From: Planctomycetota bacterium
GTDB lineage: Bacteria; Planctomycetota; UBA1135; GCA-002686595
Assembly: GCA_012960475.1 (NCBI GenBank)
Contig: DUBE01000040.1
Span: 1-64,000, forward strand
DNA length: 64,000 nt
Reading direction: 5' to 3'
The notes beneath the pieces are model-generated. The model was not told the DNA's origin. It worked only from the letters and a program-made list of their open reading frames with translations, and did not search any database. The number at the start of each line of letters is the position of its first letter. Position 1 is the stretch's first letter. The translations under genes were made by a program, and so were the position numbers. Of this stretch, positions 23,331 to 30,135 are shown one piece after another.

Positions 23331-23657
23331 TCAGGGGTCCGGAGTTGGCTTGGGTGCTTGTCCAGGGGCGTAGAGGTCCACCCGGAAGGCGCCCCCCTGC
23401 CTCTCCGGCTGCACATTCTTGACCCCCTTGGTCCGGGCTTCGGCACTGTGCAGGAACTTCTTGACCATAGCCTGCACTGGGGATTTTCCCCCTTCGGAAT
23501 GGACGCCGCGACCGGTGATGACCAGGCCCGGGCTGTGTCCCCGGGGGTAGCGTGAGGCGATTTCCTGTTGCACCAATTGCAAGGCGCGCGCGGTGTCAGT
23601 TCCGTGCAGATCGAGTGTCCAGAGCGGGGCAGGCAGGGGCGAGCGCTTGGCGGTCAC
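23331..23657 (-). CDS. Stand-alone Smr-domain protein
   Basis: A 108-residue small MutS-related (Smr) domain. LDLHGTDTARALQLV carries the D-L-H-G motif, and LVITGRGVHSEGGKSPV carries the T-G-R-G-x-H signature. Smr domains act as endonucleases on branched DNA or on RNA near stalled ribosomes; which applies to a single-domain form is unclear. It starts at GTG 23655-23657, 3 bases after the pta stop, so it belongs to the AtuA/pta operon. A C-terminal tail (APGQAPKPTPDP) is unstructured. Confidence 0.85.
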   Translation of the reverse strand: MTAKRSPLPAPLWTLDLHGTDTARALQLVQQEIASRYPRGHSPGLVITGRGVHSEGGKSPVQAMVKKFLHSAEARTKGVKNVQPERQGGAFRVDLYAPGQAPKPTPDP

Positions 23658-23660
23658 GGA

Positions 23661-24611
23661 CTAGTCTCCAAGAAGTGCGGCTATGCAGGACACATGCACG
23701 ATGTCCTCCGTAACGCAGCCGCGGGAGAGGTCCATGAACGGCCGGCGGAAGCCCTGCACCAGTGGGCCGAGAGCGGTGAAGCCCGCCAGCCGCTGGGCGA
23801 GTTTGTAGGCCATGTTGCCTGCGTTCAGGTCGGGGAAGATCAGGACATTGGCGCGGCCCCCGAGTGGTGAGCGCGGGGCTTTGCGCTCGGCCACCTTGGG
23901 CACGATGGCCGCATCCAGTTGCAGTTCTCCGTCTACGGTGAGTTGCGGTGCTCTTTGGCGCAGCAGTTCCGTGGCTTCGACCATTTTGTCCACCATGGGG
24001 TGCTCGGCGGATCCCTTGGTGGAGAAGGACAAGAGGGCCACTCGCGGGGCGGTTCCCGCCAGACGGCGGTGCCCTTCGGCGGAGGCGAGCGCAATGTCCA
24101 CCAATTGTTCAGGGCTGGGGTCCGGAACCACGCCGCAGTCGGCGAAGGTGAAGACTTCATCCTCGCGGATCATCAGGAAGCTGCTAGAGACCGTGCGTAG
24201 GCCGGGGGTCAGACCGATGACTCCCAGGCCTGCGCGCAGGACATTGGCGGTGGATGAGATGGAACCGGAGACGCCCCCGTCGCACTCACCGGACGCAACC
24301 AGGGCGGCACCGAACCAAAGGGGGTCGAGCATGCGCTCGCGCGCGTCTTCAATGGTCATGCCCTTGGCTTTTCGACGTTGAAAAAGTGCCTCCGCAAAAG
24401 ATTCAAGGCGCGGATCCGATGAAGGTCGCACGGTCTCCACCCCAGGAGGCAGGCTGGTCATACCACGGGCTTCTACCAGTACCGGTCGTACCAGGCCTTC
24501 GCTGGCCAGGCGAGCAGCTGCTTGCACCACGCGCTCGTCGGACGCTTCGGGCAGCACGATGGTGCTGTTCTTGCGTCGAGCCTTTTCGTGCAGTTCGAGG
24601 ATCAGGTCCAT
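23661..24611 (-). CDS. pta: Phosphate acetyl/butyryltransferase (Pta family)
   Basis: A 316-residue enzyme exchanging CoA and phosphate on acetyl groups. It opens [19 protein letters not shown] as in short Pta enzymes, has the [21 protein letters not shown] segment (split by me as [14 protein letters not shown]) with the substrate-site residues, [15 protein letters not shown] and [22 protein letters not shown] near the C-terminus (key part FPDLNAGN). It lacks the N-terminal regulatory domain of E. coli Pta. No acetate kinase is adjacent. Sits 3 bases after the AtuA-related gene in the same operon. Confidence 0.93.
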   Translation of the reverse strand: MDLILELHEKARRKNSTIVLPEASDERVVQAAARLASEGLVRPVLVEARGMTSLPPGVETVRPSSDPRLESFAEALFQRRKAKGMTIEDARERMLDPLWFGAALVASGECDGGVSGSISSTANVLRAGLGVIGLTPGLRTVSSSFLMIREDEVFTFADCGVVPDPSPEQLVDIALASAEGHRRLAGTAPRVALLSFSTKGSAEHPMVDKMVEATELLRQRAPQLTVDGELQLDAAIVPKVAERKAPRSPLGGRANVLIFPDLNAGNMAYKLAQRLAGFTALGPLVQGFRRPFMDLSRGCVTEDIVHVSCIAALLGD

Positions 24612-24614
24612 GGT

Positions 24615-24968
24615 TCAAGCGGGAGGGGCGGGGGTCGCGTTCAGCACCTCATCGGGTACATCCAATTCCATGCGCAAGAGCCCAATTCCATGGGTCTTGC
24701 CCTGGGCATCGGTCTTGAGAGAAGCGGAGCCTCCGCCCCCCAAGCTGTCCTCCAGCAAGAAGTTCAAGACACGCATGTTTGGCGCCAGGTACCGGGTTAC
24801 GCCGCCCTGGTTGATCCCCTTGAAGAACTCTTGCACCCGTTCTTCGGTCAGGGTCTCAGCCAGGAAGGCGTAGGCTTTTTCTGAGCGAGCCAAGACGCCA
24901 GCGTTTGAGCCTTCGCCCTTGTCGCCGGAGCGCGCTTGGGCAATGCGGTGGAGGGGAACGGTGGGCAT
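24615..24968 (-). CDS. AtuA C-terminal-domain-like partner protein
   Basis: A 117-residue protein opening LHRIAQARSGDKGEGSNAGV, the conserved A-R-S-G-D-K-G-x-x-x-N-x-G-V start of the small protein that accompanies AtuA (DUF1446) proteins, or forms their C-terminal domain. In Pseudomonas the Atu system degrades acyclic terpenes such as citronellol and geraniol. Here the two parts are separate genes 4 bases apart. The function of the small part is not known. Confidence 0.85.
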   Translation of the reverse strand: MPTVPLHRIAQARSGDKGEGSNAGVLARSEKAYAFLAETLTEERVQEFFKGINQGGVTRYLAPNMRVLNFLLEDSLGGGGSASLKTDAQGKTHGIGLLRMELDVPDEVLNATPAPPA

Positions 24969-24972
24969 GGGG

Positions 24973-26340
24973 CTAACTCGTCACGAGGGTGACATTGGGT
25001 TGGATCAGTTGCTTGTTCATCAGGGCGGGCCAGTAGCCGATGATCTCCTGGGCCTTGGGACGTCCGCCAGCGAAACCTGTGACTCCCGGGGGACCGCTGG
25101 TGACCAGGGGAACCAGTTCCGGACCAAAGCGCATGACTTTGGCCTTGTCCGGGCCTTTGACACCCAAGCGCAAGACTACCTCGGGAGGATCTTCTGAGGT
25201 GCCTCCGGGCAGACCCGCGTGACACTCTCCTGCGCCCACGTATTCTTCGAGGCGCTCTTGGGGTTCGTACTCGCAGCCGTCGTAGGCCAATCGATCCCAG
25301 ACGATCTTGGCGCACAGGCGCGCCTTGGCCAAGGCATCGGGGCCGCTGATGGTCAGCTGTCCTACGCTCTTCCAGCCATCGGAGTAGCTCATGGAAACTT
25401 TGTAGGTCTCCGTGGCGGGCAGGCCCTGGGTGTCGCTCACTCTTACCCGGTTCTCTCCTTCTTGGTTCAGGCGGAAGCTGGTGAAGTCAGCGATCACATC
25501 CGGTGTCAGGTAGCGCGCAGGGTCGCCCATTTCGTAGGCCAGTTGGTGGGTCACGGTTTCTACGCTGACCAGACCGCCTGTGCCCTCGTGCTTGGTGACG
25601 CAGAAGTCCCCGCTGGGTTCAACTTCGAGCACCGGGTAACCGACCATCGACAGATTGGGGATCGATTGCCAGTCGGTGAAGTTGCCCCCTGTGCATTGGG
25701 CGCCGCACTCGACGATGTGTCCCGCCACTGTTCCCGCGGCGAGCTTGTGCCAGTCTTCTTGGCCCCAGTTGAATTCATGGATCAGGGGTCCGAGGACCAG
25801 CCCTGGGTCCGTGCCTCGACCTGTGACTACGATTTGGGCCCCGGCGTTGAGGGCCTCGGCTATGGGGAAGGCCCCCAGGTAAGCATTTGCGCTGGTAACG
25901 CGCGAACGTACATCCGCCAGGGGAGCACCCGTGTCCATGTTCGTGAATTCCTCACCACCGCCGATCAGGTCGTCCAGGTTCGGCAGTATGTCGTCCCCGT
26001 CCACCACTGCGATGCGCACGCCCTTGGCCCCGTGTCTGCGGCAGACCTCAAGCAGAGCATCCTTGCAGGCGTGGGGATTGACGCCTCCCGCGTTGGCCAC
26101 TACCCGCACTTTTTTTTCCAGCAGCTCGGGCAGCACTCGGTCGATGAGGGTCACGAAATCCGTGGCATATCCTGCCTTCGGGTCCCGCTGCCGGAGTTTT
26201 TGCATGATCGACATGGTGACCTCCGCCAGGTAATCGAGGGTCAAGTAGTCGAGGGGGCCCTCGCGCAACAGGCGTATGGGGCCCAGGATCGAGTCGCCCC
26301 AAAAGCCTTGGCCATTCCCAATCAGGACCTTGTTCTTCAT
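24973..26340 (-). CDS. Acyclic terpene utilisation AtuA family protein (DUF1446)
   Basis: A 455-residue protein matching the AtuA family by IGNGQGFWGDS at the start, VVANAGGVNPHACKDAL, VTGRGTDPGLVLGPLIHEF, ECGAQCTGGNFTDW and EGTGGLVSVETVTHQLAYE. Enzymatic activity is not firmly established in the family; members cluster with acyl-CoA and isoprenoid degradation genes. I start it at ATG 26338-26340 (MKNKVLIGNG), since the longer frame to 26514 overlaps the divergent pcp gene and lacks family sequence. With the small partner gene and pta it forms an operon. Confidence 0.9.
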   Translation of the reverse strand: MKNKVLIGNGQGFWGDSILGPIRLLREGPLDYLTLDYLAEVTMSIMQKLRQRDPKAGYATDFVTLIDRVLPELLEKKVRVVANAGGVNPHACKDALLEVCRRHGAKGVRIAVVDGDDILPNLDDLIGGGEEFTNMDTGAPLADVRSRVTSANAYLGAFPIAEALNAGAQIVVTGRGTDPGLVLGPLIHEFNWGQEDWHKLAAGTVAGHIVECGAQCTGGNFTDWQSIPNLSMVGYPVLEVEPSGDFCVTKHEGTGGLVSVETVTHQLAYEMGDPARYLTPDVIADFTSFRLNQEGENRVRVSDTQGLPATETYKVSMSYSDGWKSVGQLTISGPDALAKARLCAKIVWDRLAYDGCEYEPQERLEEYVGAGECHAGLPGGTSEDPPEVVLRLGVKGPDKAKVMRFGPELVPLVTSGPPGVTGFAGGRPKAQEIIGYWPALMNKQLIQPNVTLVTS

Positions 26341-26445
26341 CGCTTGCGTCTCTTGCCGGGGGCTGGATCTGCTCCCCAGCCGGGGGAGATTGACTGGGCA
26401 GAGGGTAACGGGCGGGCTGCACTCCCGTCCATGCCCGCGAGGCAG

Positions 26446-26451
26446 TACTCT
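26446..26451 (+). promoter_or_regulatory. -10 box TACTCT of the pcp-like gene
   Basis: TACTCT ends 7 bases before ATG 26459, again a leaderless spacing. Confidence 0.35.
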
Positions 26452-26458
26452 GTCAGCC

Positions 26459-27031
26459 ATGGGGGCGCCCCTTCTGATTACCGGCTTTGGGCCCTTCGAG
26501 GGGGTCGAGCACAACCCATCGGGGGAACTGGCCCGCTTGCTGGGTCAGCGGCCTGATTGCCGTGGGTGTGAGCTGCCGGTGACCTTTTGCGGGGCGCCTG
26601 AGGTGCTGGATCAGGAACTCATGGATCTGGGGCGGCCGCCCCTGGGCATCCTGAGCCTGGGGGTGCATCCGGGCCCGGGTTTCCGATTGGAGCAGCAGGC
26701 CCGGGGGACTTTGCTCGGGGATCGGCCGGACAATGAGGGGATCACGGTCTCCTCTCTGGGGCTTGAGGGGGAGGTGTTGAGCACATCCCTGGATTTGGAA
26801 GCCCTCGAAGCTGCTTTGCGGGGAGCTGGGGCCCGACAGGTGGAGCAGTCCCAGGATGCGGGGGCCTATGTGTGTGAGCGCGTCTATTTTTGCAGCTTGC
26901 AGCGGGGTAGGGATCTGGGGGTTGTGGTTCTTTTCCTGCATGTACCTCCGGCCAAAATCTTAGGCGTGGAGAGTCAGTTGCCTTTGGTCTCAGCACTGGT
27001 GGACGAGTTCATGCGTCAGGCCCGTTCTTGA
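26459..27031 (+). CDS. Pyroglutamyl peptidase I-like (C15 family)
   Basis: A 190-residue cysteine peptidase that removes N-terminal pyroglutamate. ITGFGPFEGVEHNPSGELA is the family opening (normally G-F-x-P-F-x-G-x-x-x-N-P-S). Catalytic residues are in place: Glu in PGFRLEQQARG, Cys in SQDAGAYVCERVY (family S-x-x-A-G-x-Y-x-C-N) and His in LFLHVPPA. The Asn after Cys is replaced by Glu and GVHPG replaces the usual G-x-A-x-G-R, so it is a divergent member. ATG 26459 is chosen for family fit and the TACTCT box 7 bases upstream. Confidence 0.82.
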   Translation: MGAPLLITGFGPFEGVEHNPSGELARLLGQRPDCRGCELPVTFCGAPEVLDQELMDLGRPPLGILSLGVHPGPGFRLEQQARGTLLGDRPDNEGITVSSLGLEGEVLSTSLDLEALEAALRGAGARQVEQSQDAGAYVCERVYFCSLQRGRDLGVVVLFLHVPPAKILGVESQLPLVSALVDEFMRQARS

Positions 27032-27072
27032 GGACTGGATTTTCGCGTCAGGGACCCCCTGCTCCTGGACTC

Positions 27073-27101
27073 TTGCGCTTTGGCTCTCTGGTTCCCATCC
27101 T
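27073..27101 (+). promoter_or_regulatory. Promoter of the ArsC-like selenoprotein gene: TTGCGC, 17 bases, CATCCT
   Basis: TTGCGC (27073-27078) and CATCCT (27096-27101) have ideal 17-base spacing, and the -10 ends 7 bases before ATG 27109. It supports the start upstream of the in-frame TGA. Confidence 0.45.
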
Positions 27102-27108
27102 GGCCCCC

Positions 27109-27459
27109 ATGGCAAAGCGCATTGACTTCTATTACCACCGTAAGGGCTGAACGAGTTGCACACGGGCTGACGACTGGATGGACGGTCGGCCCCTCACCAT
27201 CCGTGAGACGGTGAATGCAGCTAAGGACAAGATAGGCGCCAAGGACTTGAAGGGCGTCCTCAAAGATGCCACCAAGTTGGTGGTGGCTAAGGGCAAGAAG
27301 GTGATGACCTTTGATCTGGTCAGGCAGAAAATGACCGGCGCCGAACTTGCCAAGGTCATGCTCGGTCCCACGGGTAATTTGCGTGCACCCACCATGCGGC
27401 TGGGCAAGAAGGTCTTGGTGGGATTTTCAGCCGAGGCTTTTGAAGAGTACCTTGGCTGA
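27109..27459 (+). CDS. ArsC/Spx-like thioredoxin-fold selenoprotein (U-x-x-C)
   Basis: Reading TGA 27148-27150 as selenocysteine yields a 116-residue protein: IDFYYHRKG-U14-TSC17-TRADDWM, where Sec stands in the first Cys position of a C-x-x-C motif at the end of strand 1, as in ArsC, Spx and glutaredoxins. The remainder (DGRPLTIRETVNAAKD, LRAPTMRLGKKVLVGF, EAFEEYLG) has the Spx/ArsC order of helix, cis-Pro strand (R-A-P-T) and final helix. Arsenate-specific Arg residues of classical ArsC are not evident, so a general thiol oxidoreductase is more likely than an arsenate reductase. An M at 27178 is the start a standard gene caller would choose, losing the active site. Confidence 0.87.
27148..27192 (+). 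promoter_or_regulatory. Sec codon TGA and candidate SECIS hairpin
   Basis: Thirteen bases after TGA 27148-27150, GGGCTGAC (27164-27171) pairs with GTCGGCCC (27185-27192) through 8 pairs, one of them T-G, closing a 13-base loop containing GG. Stem position matches the hairpin of the SelW-like gene to within one base. Confidence 0.6.
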
Positions 27460-27491
27460 GGCCTGCCCAAGTGGCCAGCGGTTTGGCCCGC

Positions 27492-28001
27492 TCAGTCGTC
27501 CAGCACGATCATCGGCCGCGTTTCTGTGTCTTTTGGCTGGGATGCAGCAAAGGCGCGGAAGGCTTCGAGGAATGTCTGCACGGAGAGCCCCATGTAGACG
27601 CCCCCGCTTTGTTGCGCCACTCGCTCCAAGCGTTCGGTCCCCATGCGGGCCAGAGCTTCGAGGCCCTGGGGCTGGCCCATGCGCACCTTGAGAGTGGCCG
27701 CGGTACATTGAATCAAGCCCTGCAAGAAGTCCGCCCGTAGGGGATCGGGCTTGGCCAGATGCCAGAGCGCTTCCCAGGCTTCGTGCGCTTCCCACAGGTA
27801 GCCGTGGTTGTAGAGGTCGATTCCGAACAGATACTCTGGAGTGGTCGCCCAGTCTTCTATGTCCGTCAACTCCTGTGGAGTCGAGTCGTTCTCTGTACCC
27901 GCAGAATGTCCCCGCGGGTCTCTGGTGGGGTGGGGATCCCTGCCCGGCAAGAACGCATAGGGCGGAAAAGGTCGTTGGGGCAGGAGGCGGGAGAGCGTCA
28001 T
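27492..28001 (-). CDS. DUF309 family protein
   Basis: A 169-residue cytosolic protein. YLFGIDLYNHGYLWEAHEAW (start near residue 58) is the DUF309 core, with the conserved F-N/D-x-G-x-(Y/F)-(W/F)-E-A-H-E-x-W-E pattern, followed by FLQGLIQCTAATLKV. Family function is unknown; the conserved Glu and His residues suggest a small metal or ligand site. The start is ATG 27999-28001 (MTLSRLLPQR), 9 bases after a CATAAT box, rather than the upstream in-frame 28067. The N-terminal 50 residues are disordered and proline-rich. Converges on the ArsC-like selenoprotein gene. Confidence 0.82.
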   Translation of the reverse strand: MTLSRLLPQRPFPPYAFLPGRDPHPTRDPRGHSAGTENDSTPQELTDIEDWATTPEYLFGIDLYNHGYLWEAHEAWEALWHLAKPDPLRADFLQGLIQCTAATLKVRMGQPQGLEALARMGTERLERVAQQSGGVYMGLSVQTFLEAFRAFAASQPKDTETRPMIVLDD

Positions 28002-28010
28002 GGCGGGCTG

Positions 28011-28016
28011 ATTATG
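28011..28016 (-). promoter_or_regulatory. -10 box CATAAT (reverse strand) of the DUF309 gene
   Basis: CATAAT on the reverse strand ends 9 bases before the ATG at 27999-28001. Confidence 0.5.
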
Positions 28017-28048
28017 CTCTTCGCCTGTGCCCTTGGCCCCATTAGAAG

Positions 28049-28081
28049 TGGCCCCCGTAAGCGTCAAGCTTCCGGGGGCCA
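28049..28081 (-). terminator. Strong hairpin after the Met-rich protein gene
   Basis: TGGCCCCCG (28049-28057) pairs perfectly with CGGGGGCCA (28073-28081), and AAGC/GCTT inside adds four more pairs. It lies 30 bases past the stop of the reverse-strand gene 28111-29187. No long T run follows, but the stem is the strongest in the window. Confidence 0.65.
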
Positions 28082-28110
28082 GTGTTACTCAAGCGTCTCT
28101 AACGCTCTGG

Positions 28111-29187
28111 TCACTCTACCTCGACGGTGAGCTCCGTCGTTCCGGACATTTCCATCGCCATTTCCATATCCATCTGCTGGCCGCCCGCGTCCATGCCCAT
28201 GGCCATTTCCATGCTCATGGCTACTTCCAATTCGAGGCTCAGTCCAGCAATGTGTCCGGCGCTTGCGTTCCACAGGAGTTCGCCCTCGCCCTCCATGACA
28301 TAGCTCACATCCACTGAACTCAGATCCATTTCGATGCCAGCGTCCGGGGGCAGGCTCTCCTCGATCTTCTCACGCATCATGTCGATCATGTCGGTGCTGC
28401 AGTCAACCTCGATATCGATCTCAATGACCGCCACGCGGGCTCCGTCTGCGTCGCGGTAGCCCGTGAGCTTACCGGTGACTGTGCCATTCATGTTGCCGCT
28501 CAGCATTTCCCGGATGTCACTCATCATGTCCGTATCAGGGCCCATGGACATGGCGTTGTCTCCACCTTCCATTTCAAGTTCAAGGCCGAGGTCGCCACCG
28601 GGGGCCAGTAGGTCGAGCATGATGGACAAGTCGATGTCCCAGGATTCGCCTTCGGCGACCTCTCCCTCTGGCAGCAAGCCGCGCAGGCTGACATCCTCCA
28701 GCAGATTTTCGAGCAGCTCGTCATCGCCTTCTTCTCCTTCGGGCCAACTCTTGATGTATTCCCCATCCTTCAAGTTGAAGAGAACCGAATCCCCTTCCAA
28801 CCCTGAGGTGCCGCTGCCCGCGACGTCTTCTGTTTGTTCTTCGCCCATCATCTCCATCCTGGTTTCGCCGCTTATGGCGCTCTGGATGGAGTCGTAGGTG
28901 CGCTTGAGGCGCGCGGGCTGGCCTTTTGCCATGCGCTCATAGGTGTCGCTGAACTGATATTCTGTGGTCGTGATCATGTCCATCTCTATGCTGGGCATCA
29001 TCGCATTCTCTTGCCCGTTCATCAGCATCTGCATGTCATCAAGGGTCAGCTCGTTGGAGCTGAGAAAGGTAACGCTGACACTGGTGCCGTCTTCGGGGGC
29101 GAAGGCGATGGTGTCACGGGTGGGCAGAGCGGAGAGCAGCAGGGGTGCGGCCAAGAGGCCAAGCAGAGTCCAGGGCAGATTCTTCAT
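28111..29187 (-). CDS. Exported acidic, methionine-rich protein of unknown function
   Basis: A 358-residue protein with a signal peptide (residues 1-20, LLAAPLLLSALP). It is very acidic, with EGEEGDDELLENLLEDVS near residue 155 and EGEVAEGESWDID, the latter resembling the D-E-x-W substrate-domain turn of DUF6263-like exported proteins. The last 35 residues alternate Met and acidic residues (EVAMSMEMAMGM, DMEMAMEM), a composition that could bind copper or another soft metal. I do not recognise a family with confidence. It is transcribed divergently from the SelW-like selenoprotein gene and ends at a strong hairpin. Confidence 0.75.
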   Translation of the reverse strand: MKNLPWTLLGLLAAPLLLSALPTRDTIAFAPEDGTSVSVTFLSSNELTLDDMQMLMNGQENAMMPSIEMDMITTTEYQFSDTYERMAKGQPARLKRTYDSIQSAISGETRMEMMGEEQTEDVAGSGTSGLEGDSVLFNLKDGEYIKSWPEGEEGDDELLENLLEDVSLRGLLPEGEVAEGESWDIDLSIMLDLLAPGGDLGLELEMEGGDNAMSMGPDTDMMSDIREMLSGNMNGTVTGKLTGYRDADGARVAVIEIDIEVDCSTDMIDMMREKIEESLPPDAGIEMDLSSVDVSYVMEGEGELLWNASAGHIAGLSLELEVAMSMEMAMGMDAGGQQMDMEMAMEMSGTTELTVEVE

Positions 29188-29229
29188 GTTGGTTTATGGG
29201 TTCTACGTGCGGTGCACGGGCTGAGTGGG

Positions 29230-29273
29230 GGTTTGGATGGGTTGGCGCAGGGGGGGCGCGCAGGGTCCAAACC
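29230..29273. promoter_or_regulatory. Inverted repeat in the divergent region
   Basis: GGTTTGGA (29230-29237) and TCCAAACC (29266-29273) are perfect inverted copies 28 bases apart, between the Met-rich gene and the SelW-like gene. They could be an operator pair; the G-rich spacer could also form structure. Confidence 0.3.
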
Positions 29274-29402
29274 AGCAGGGAGGGAGAGTTTACGGGGCAA
29301 GACCCCCGATCTTTGGCTTCTGAGAGATTCCCTGGAACAAAAAATACCCGATTCATACCCAGCAAGTCACCAGGGGAAGCTCTCGGCACCTCCTGGATGG
29401 GC

Positions 29403-29408
29403 TATGGT
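29403..29408 (+). promoter_or_regulatory. -10 box TATGGT of the SelW-like gene
   Basis: TATGGT ends 6 bases before ATG 29415, again predicting a leaderless mRNA. Confidence 0.4.
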
Positions 29409-29414
29409 GCCCCC

Positions 29415-29639
29415 ATGAAGGTCAGCATCGAGTACTGCGTCACCTGAAACTACCTCCCCCAAGCGGTCGGTCTGGCCGCTGAATTGAAGGAGGTCTTCGG
29501 TGAGATCGATTTCACTGCGGTGGAGGGATCCGGGGGGGTCTTCGAGATCACTATCGATGACTCTCTTGTGTTCTCCAAAAAGGCTTTGGGGAGGTTTCCC
29601 GCCTACCAAGAGATCCCCACGCAGATTCAGATGGGGTGA
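29415..29639 (+). CDS. SelW/Rdx family selenoprotein (C-x-x-U)
   Basis: Reading TGA 29445-29447 as selenocysteine gives a 74-residue protein: MKVSIEY-C8-VT-U11-NYLPQAVGLAAEL, the exact Rdx/SelW pattern of strand, C-x-x-U, N-Y, then a helix with LA-x-EL. GSGGVFEITIDDSLVFSKK supplies the G-x-F-E/D-V strand pair and KALGRFPAYQEI the F-P motif near the C-terminus typical of SelW. The frame is uninterrupted on both sides. Rdx proteins are small thioredoxin-fold redox proteins, and the Sec form is well known in bacteria and animals. A conventional caller would report nothing here. Confidence 0.93.
29445..29480 (+). promoter_or_regulatory. Sec codon TGA and SECIS hairpin with GGTCT loop
   Basis: Fourteen bases after TGA 29445-29447, AGCGGTC (29462-29468) pairs with GGCCGCT (29474-29480) through 7 pairs (one T-G), closing loop GGTCT (29469-29473). 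To my recollection the E. coli fdhF SECIS has the same GGUCU apical loop, which SelB contacts. Loop to TGA distance is 22-26 bases. Confidence 0.8.
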
Positions 29640-29691
29640 TCCAGATCGGATCGAAGTCAGTTGGCCGCAAATTTCGTGGCCCAGGCACCAC

Positions 29692-29706
29692 CCTCGCGGA
29701 GCGAGG
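29692..29706 (+). terminator. Hairpin after the SelW-like gene
   Basis: CCTCGC, loop GGA, GCGAGG: a perfect 6-base GC-rich stem, with GGCA (29684-29687) and TGCC (29707-29710) able to pair outside it. Position 53 bases after the stop fits a terminator; no T tract. Confidence 0.45.
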
Positions 29707-29760
29707 TGCCGGGTTGGGAATGGACCCTGAATGCTCCATCCGGTTTTGGTATTCGTCCAG

Positions 29761-29777
29761 CGGGTACCAGGTACCCG
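29761..29777. repeat. 17-base palindrome
   Basis: CGGGTACC and GGTACCCG flank a single A, a perfect 8-base dyad. It looks like an operator rather than a hairpin, since the loop is one base. The nearest gene downstream is pyk, 359 bases away. Confidence 0.45.
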
Positions 29778-30135
29778 TCAGATCGAGGTCCCTAAATAGC
29801 GTAGACCACTAGGGCCAGGACCAGTGCGAGGAGGAAGGCTGTGGTCGCAGCTGGCACGGACCCGCGTCGGGTAGATTCTGCTCGGATACCCATGGGGAGG
29901 AGGGGAAAAGAAGAGAAAAGGAATAAAGGGGAGAGTGACCTATCCGAACGATCGGTAACTACCCCCTTAGGTCTACCAAGGTCTGGGAATCTGTGGGGCA
30001 GAATCGGGAGAATCTCAGCCGGACCCCTATCCAGGTTCCTTGGGAGGGCTTTGAGGCTTCGAGCCGTGATAGTGGGCCCCAAAGATGTATTCTCTGCTCA
30101 TCAGTTGGTCGTCCCAGGGCGTCCTATGAGTATTT

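Larger units (their letters stand above)
29640..30135. other. 496-base intergenic region before pyk
   Basis: No supportable gene. Contents: a hairpin CCTCGC-GGA-GCGAGG (29692-29706) about 50 bases after the SelW-like stop, enclosed by GGCA/TGCC; an almost perfect palindrome CGGGTACC-A-GGTACCCG (29761-29777); and an A/G-rich tract around 29893-29935. A 33-residue reverse-strand frame (29792-29893) would encode one membrane helix but has no ribosome site or promoter box, so I leave it uncalled. Confidence 0.5.

Noticed and set aside
26341..26514. N-terminal extension of the AtuA protein
   Set aside because: The extension has no family sequence and would overlap the promoter and start of the divergent pcp-like gene.
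25219..26556. 445-codon forward frame opposite the AtuA gene
   Set aside because: Antisense shadow of a gene with clear family motifs; long mirror frames are expected at this GC content. The same holds for 14665-15840 (reverse), 36381-37526 (reverse), 43079-44419 (reverse) and 53232-54281 (forward).
19253..29639. Treating the three TGA-interrupted genes as pseudogenes or sequencing errors
   Set aside because: All three interruptions are TGA, never TAA or TAG or a frameshift, all fall exactly on a redox Cys position of a thioredoxin-fold motif, and each is followed by a hairpin at similar distance.
29792..29893. 33-residue reverse-strand frame with one hydrophobic helix
   Set aside because: Upstream is a pyrimidine tract with no ribosome site or -10 box; a hydrophobic stretch of this size is expected by chance in GC-rich sequence.
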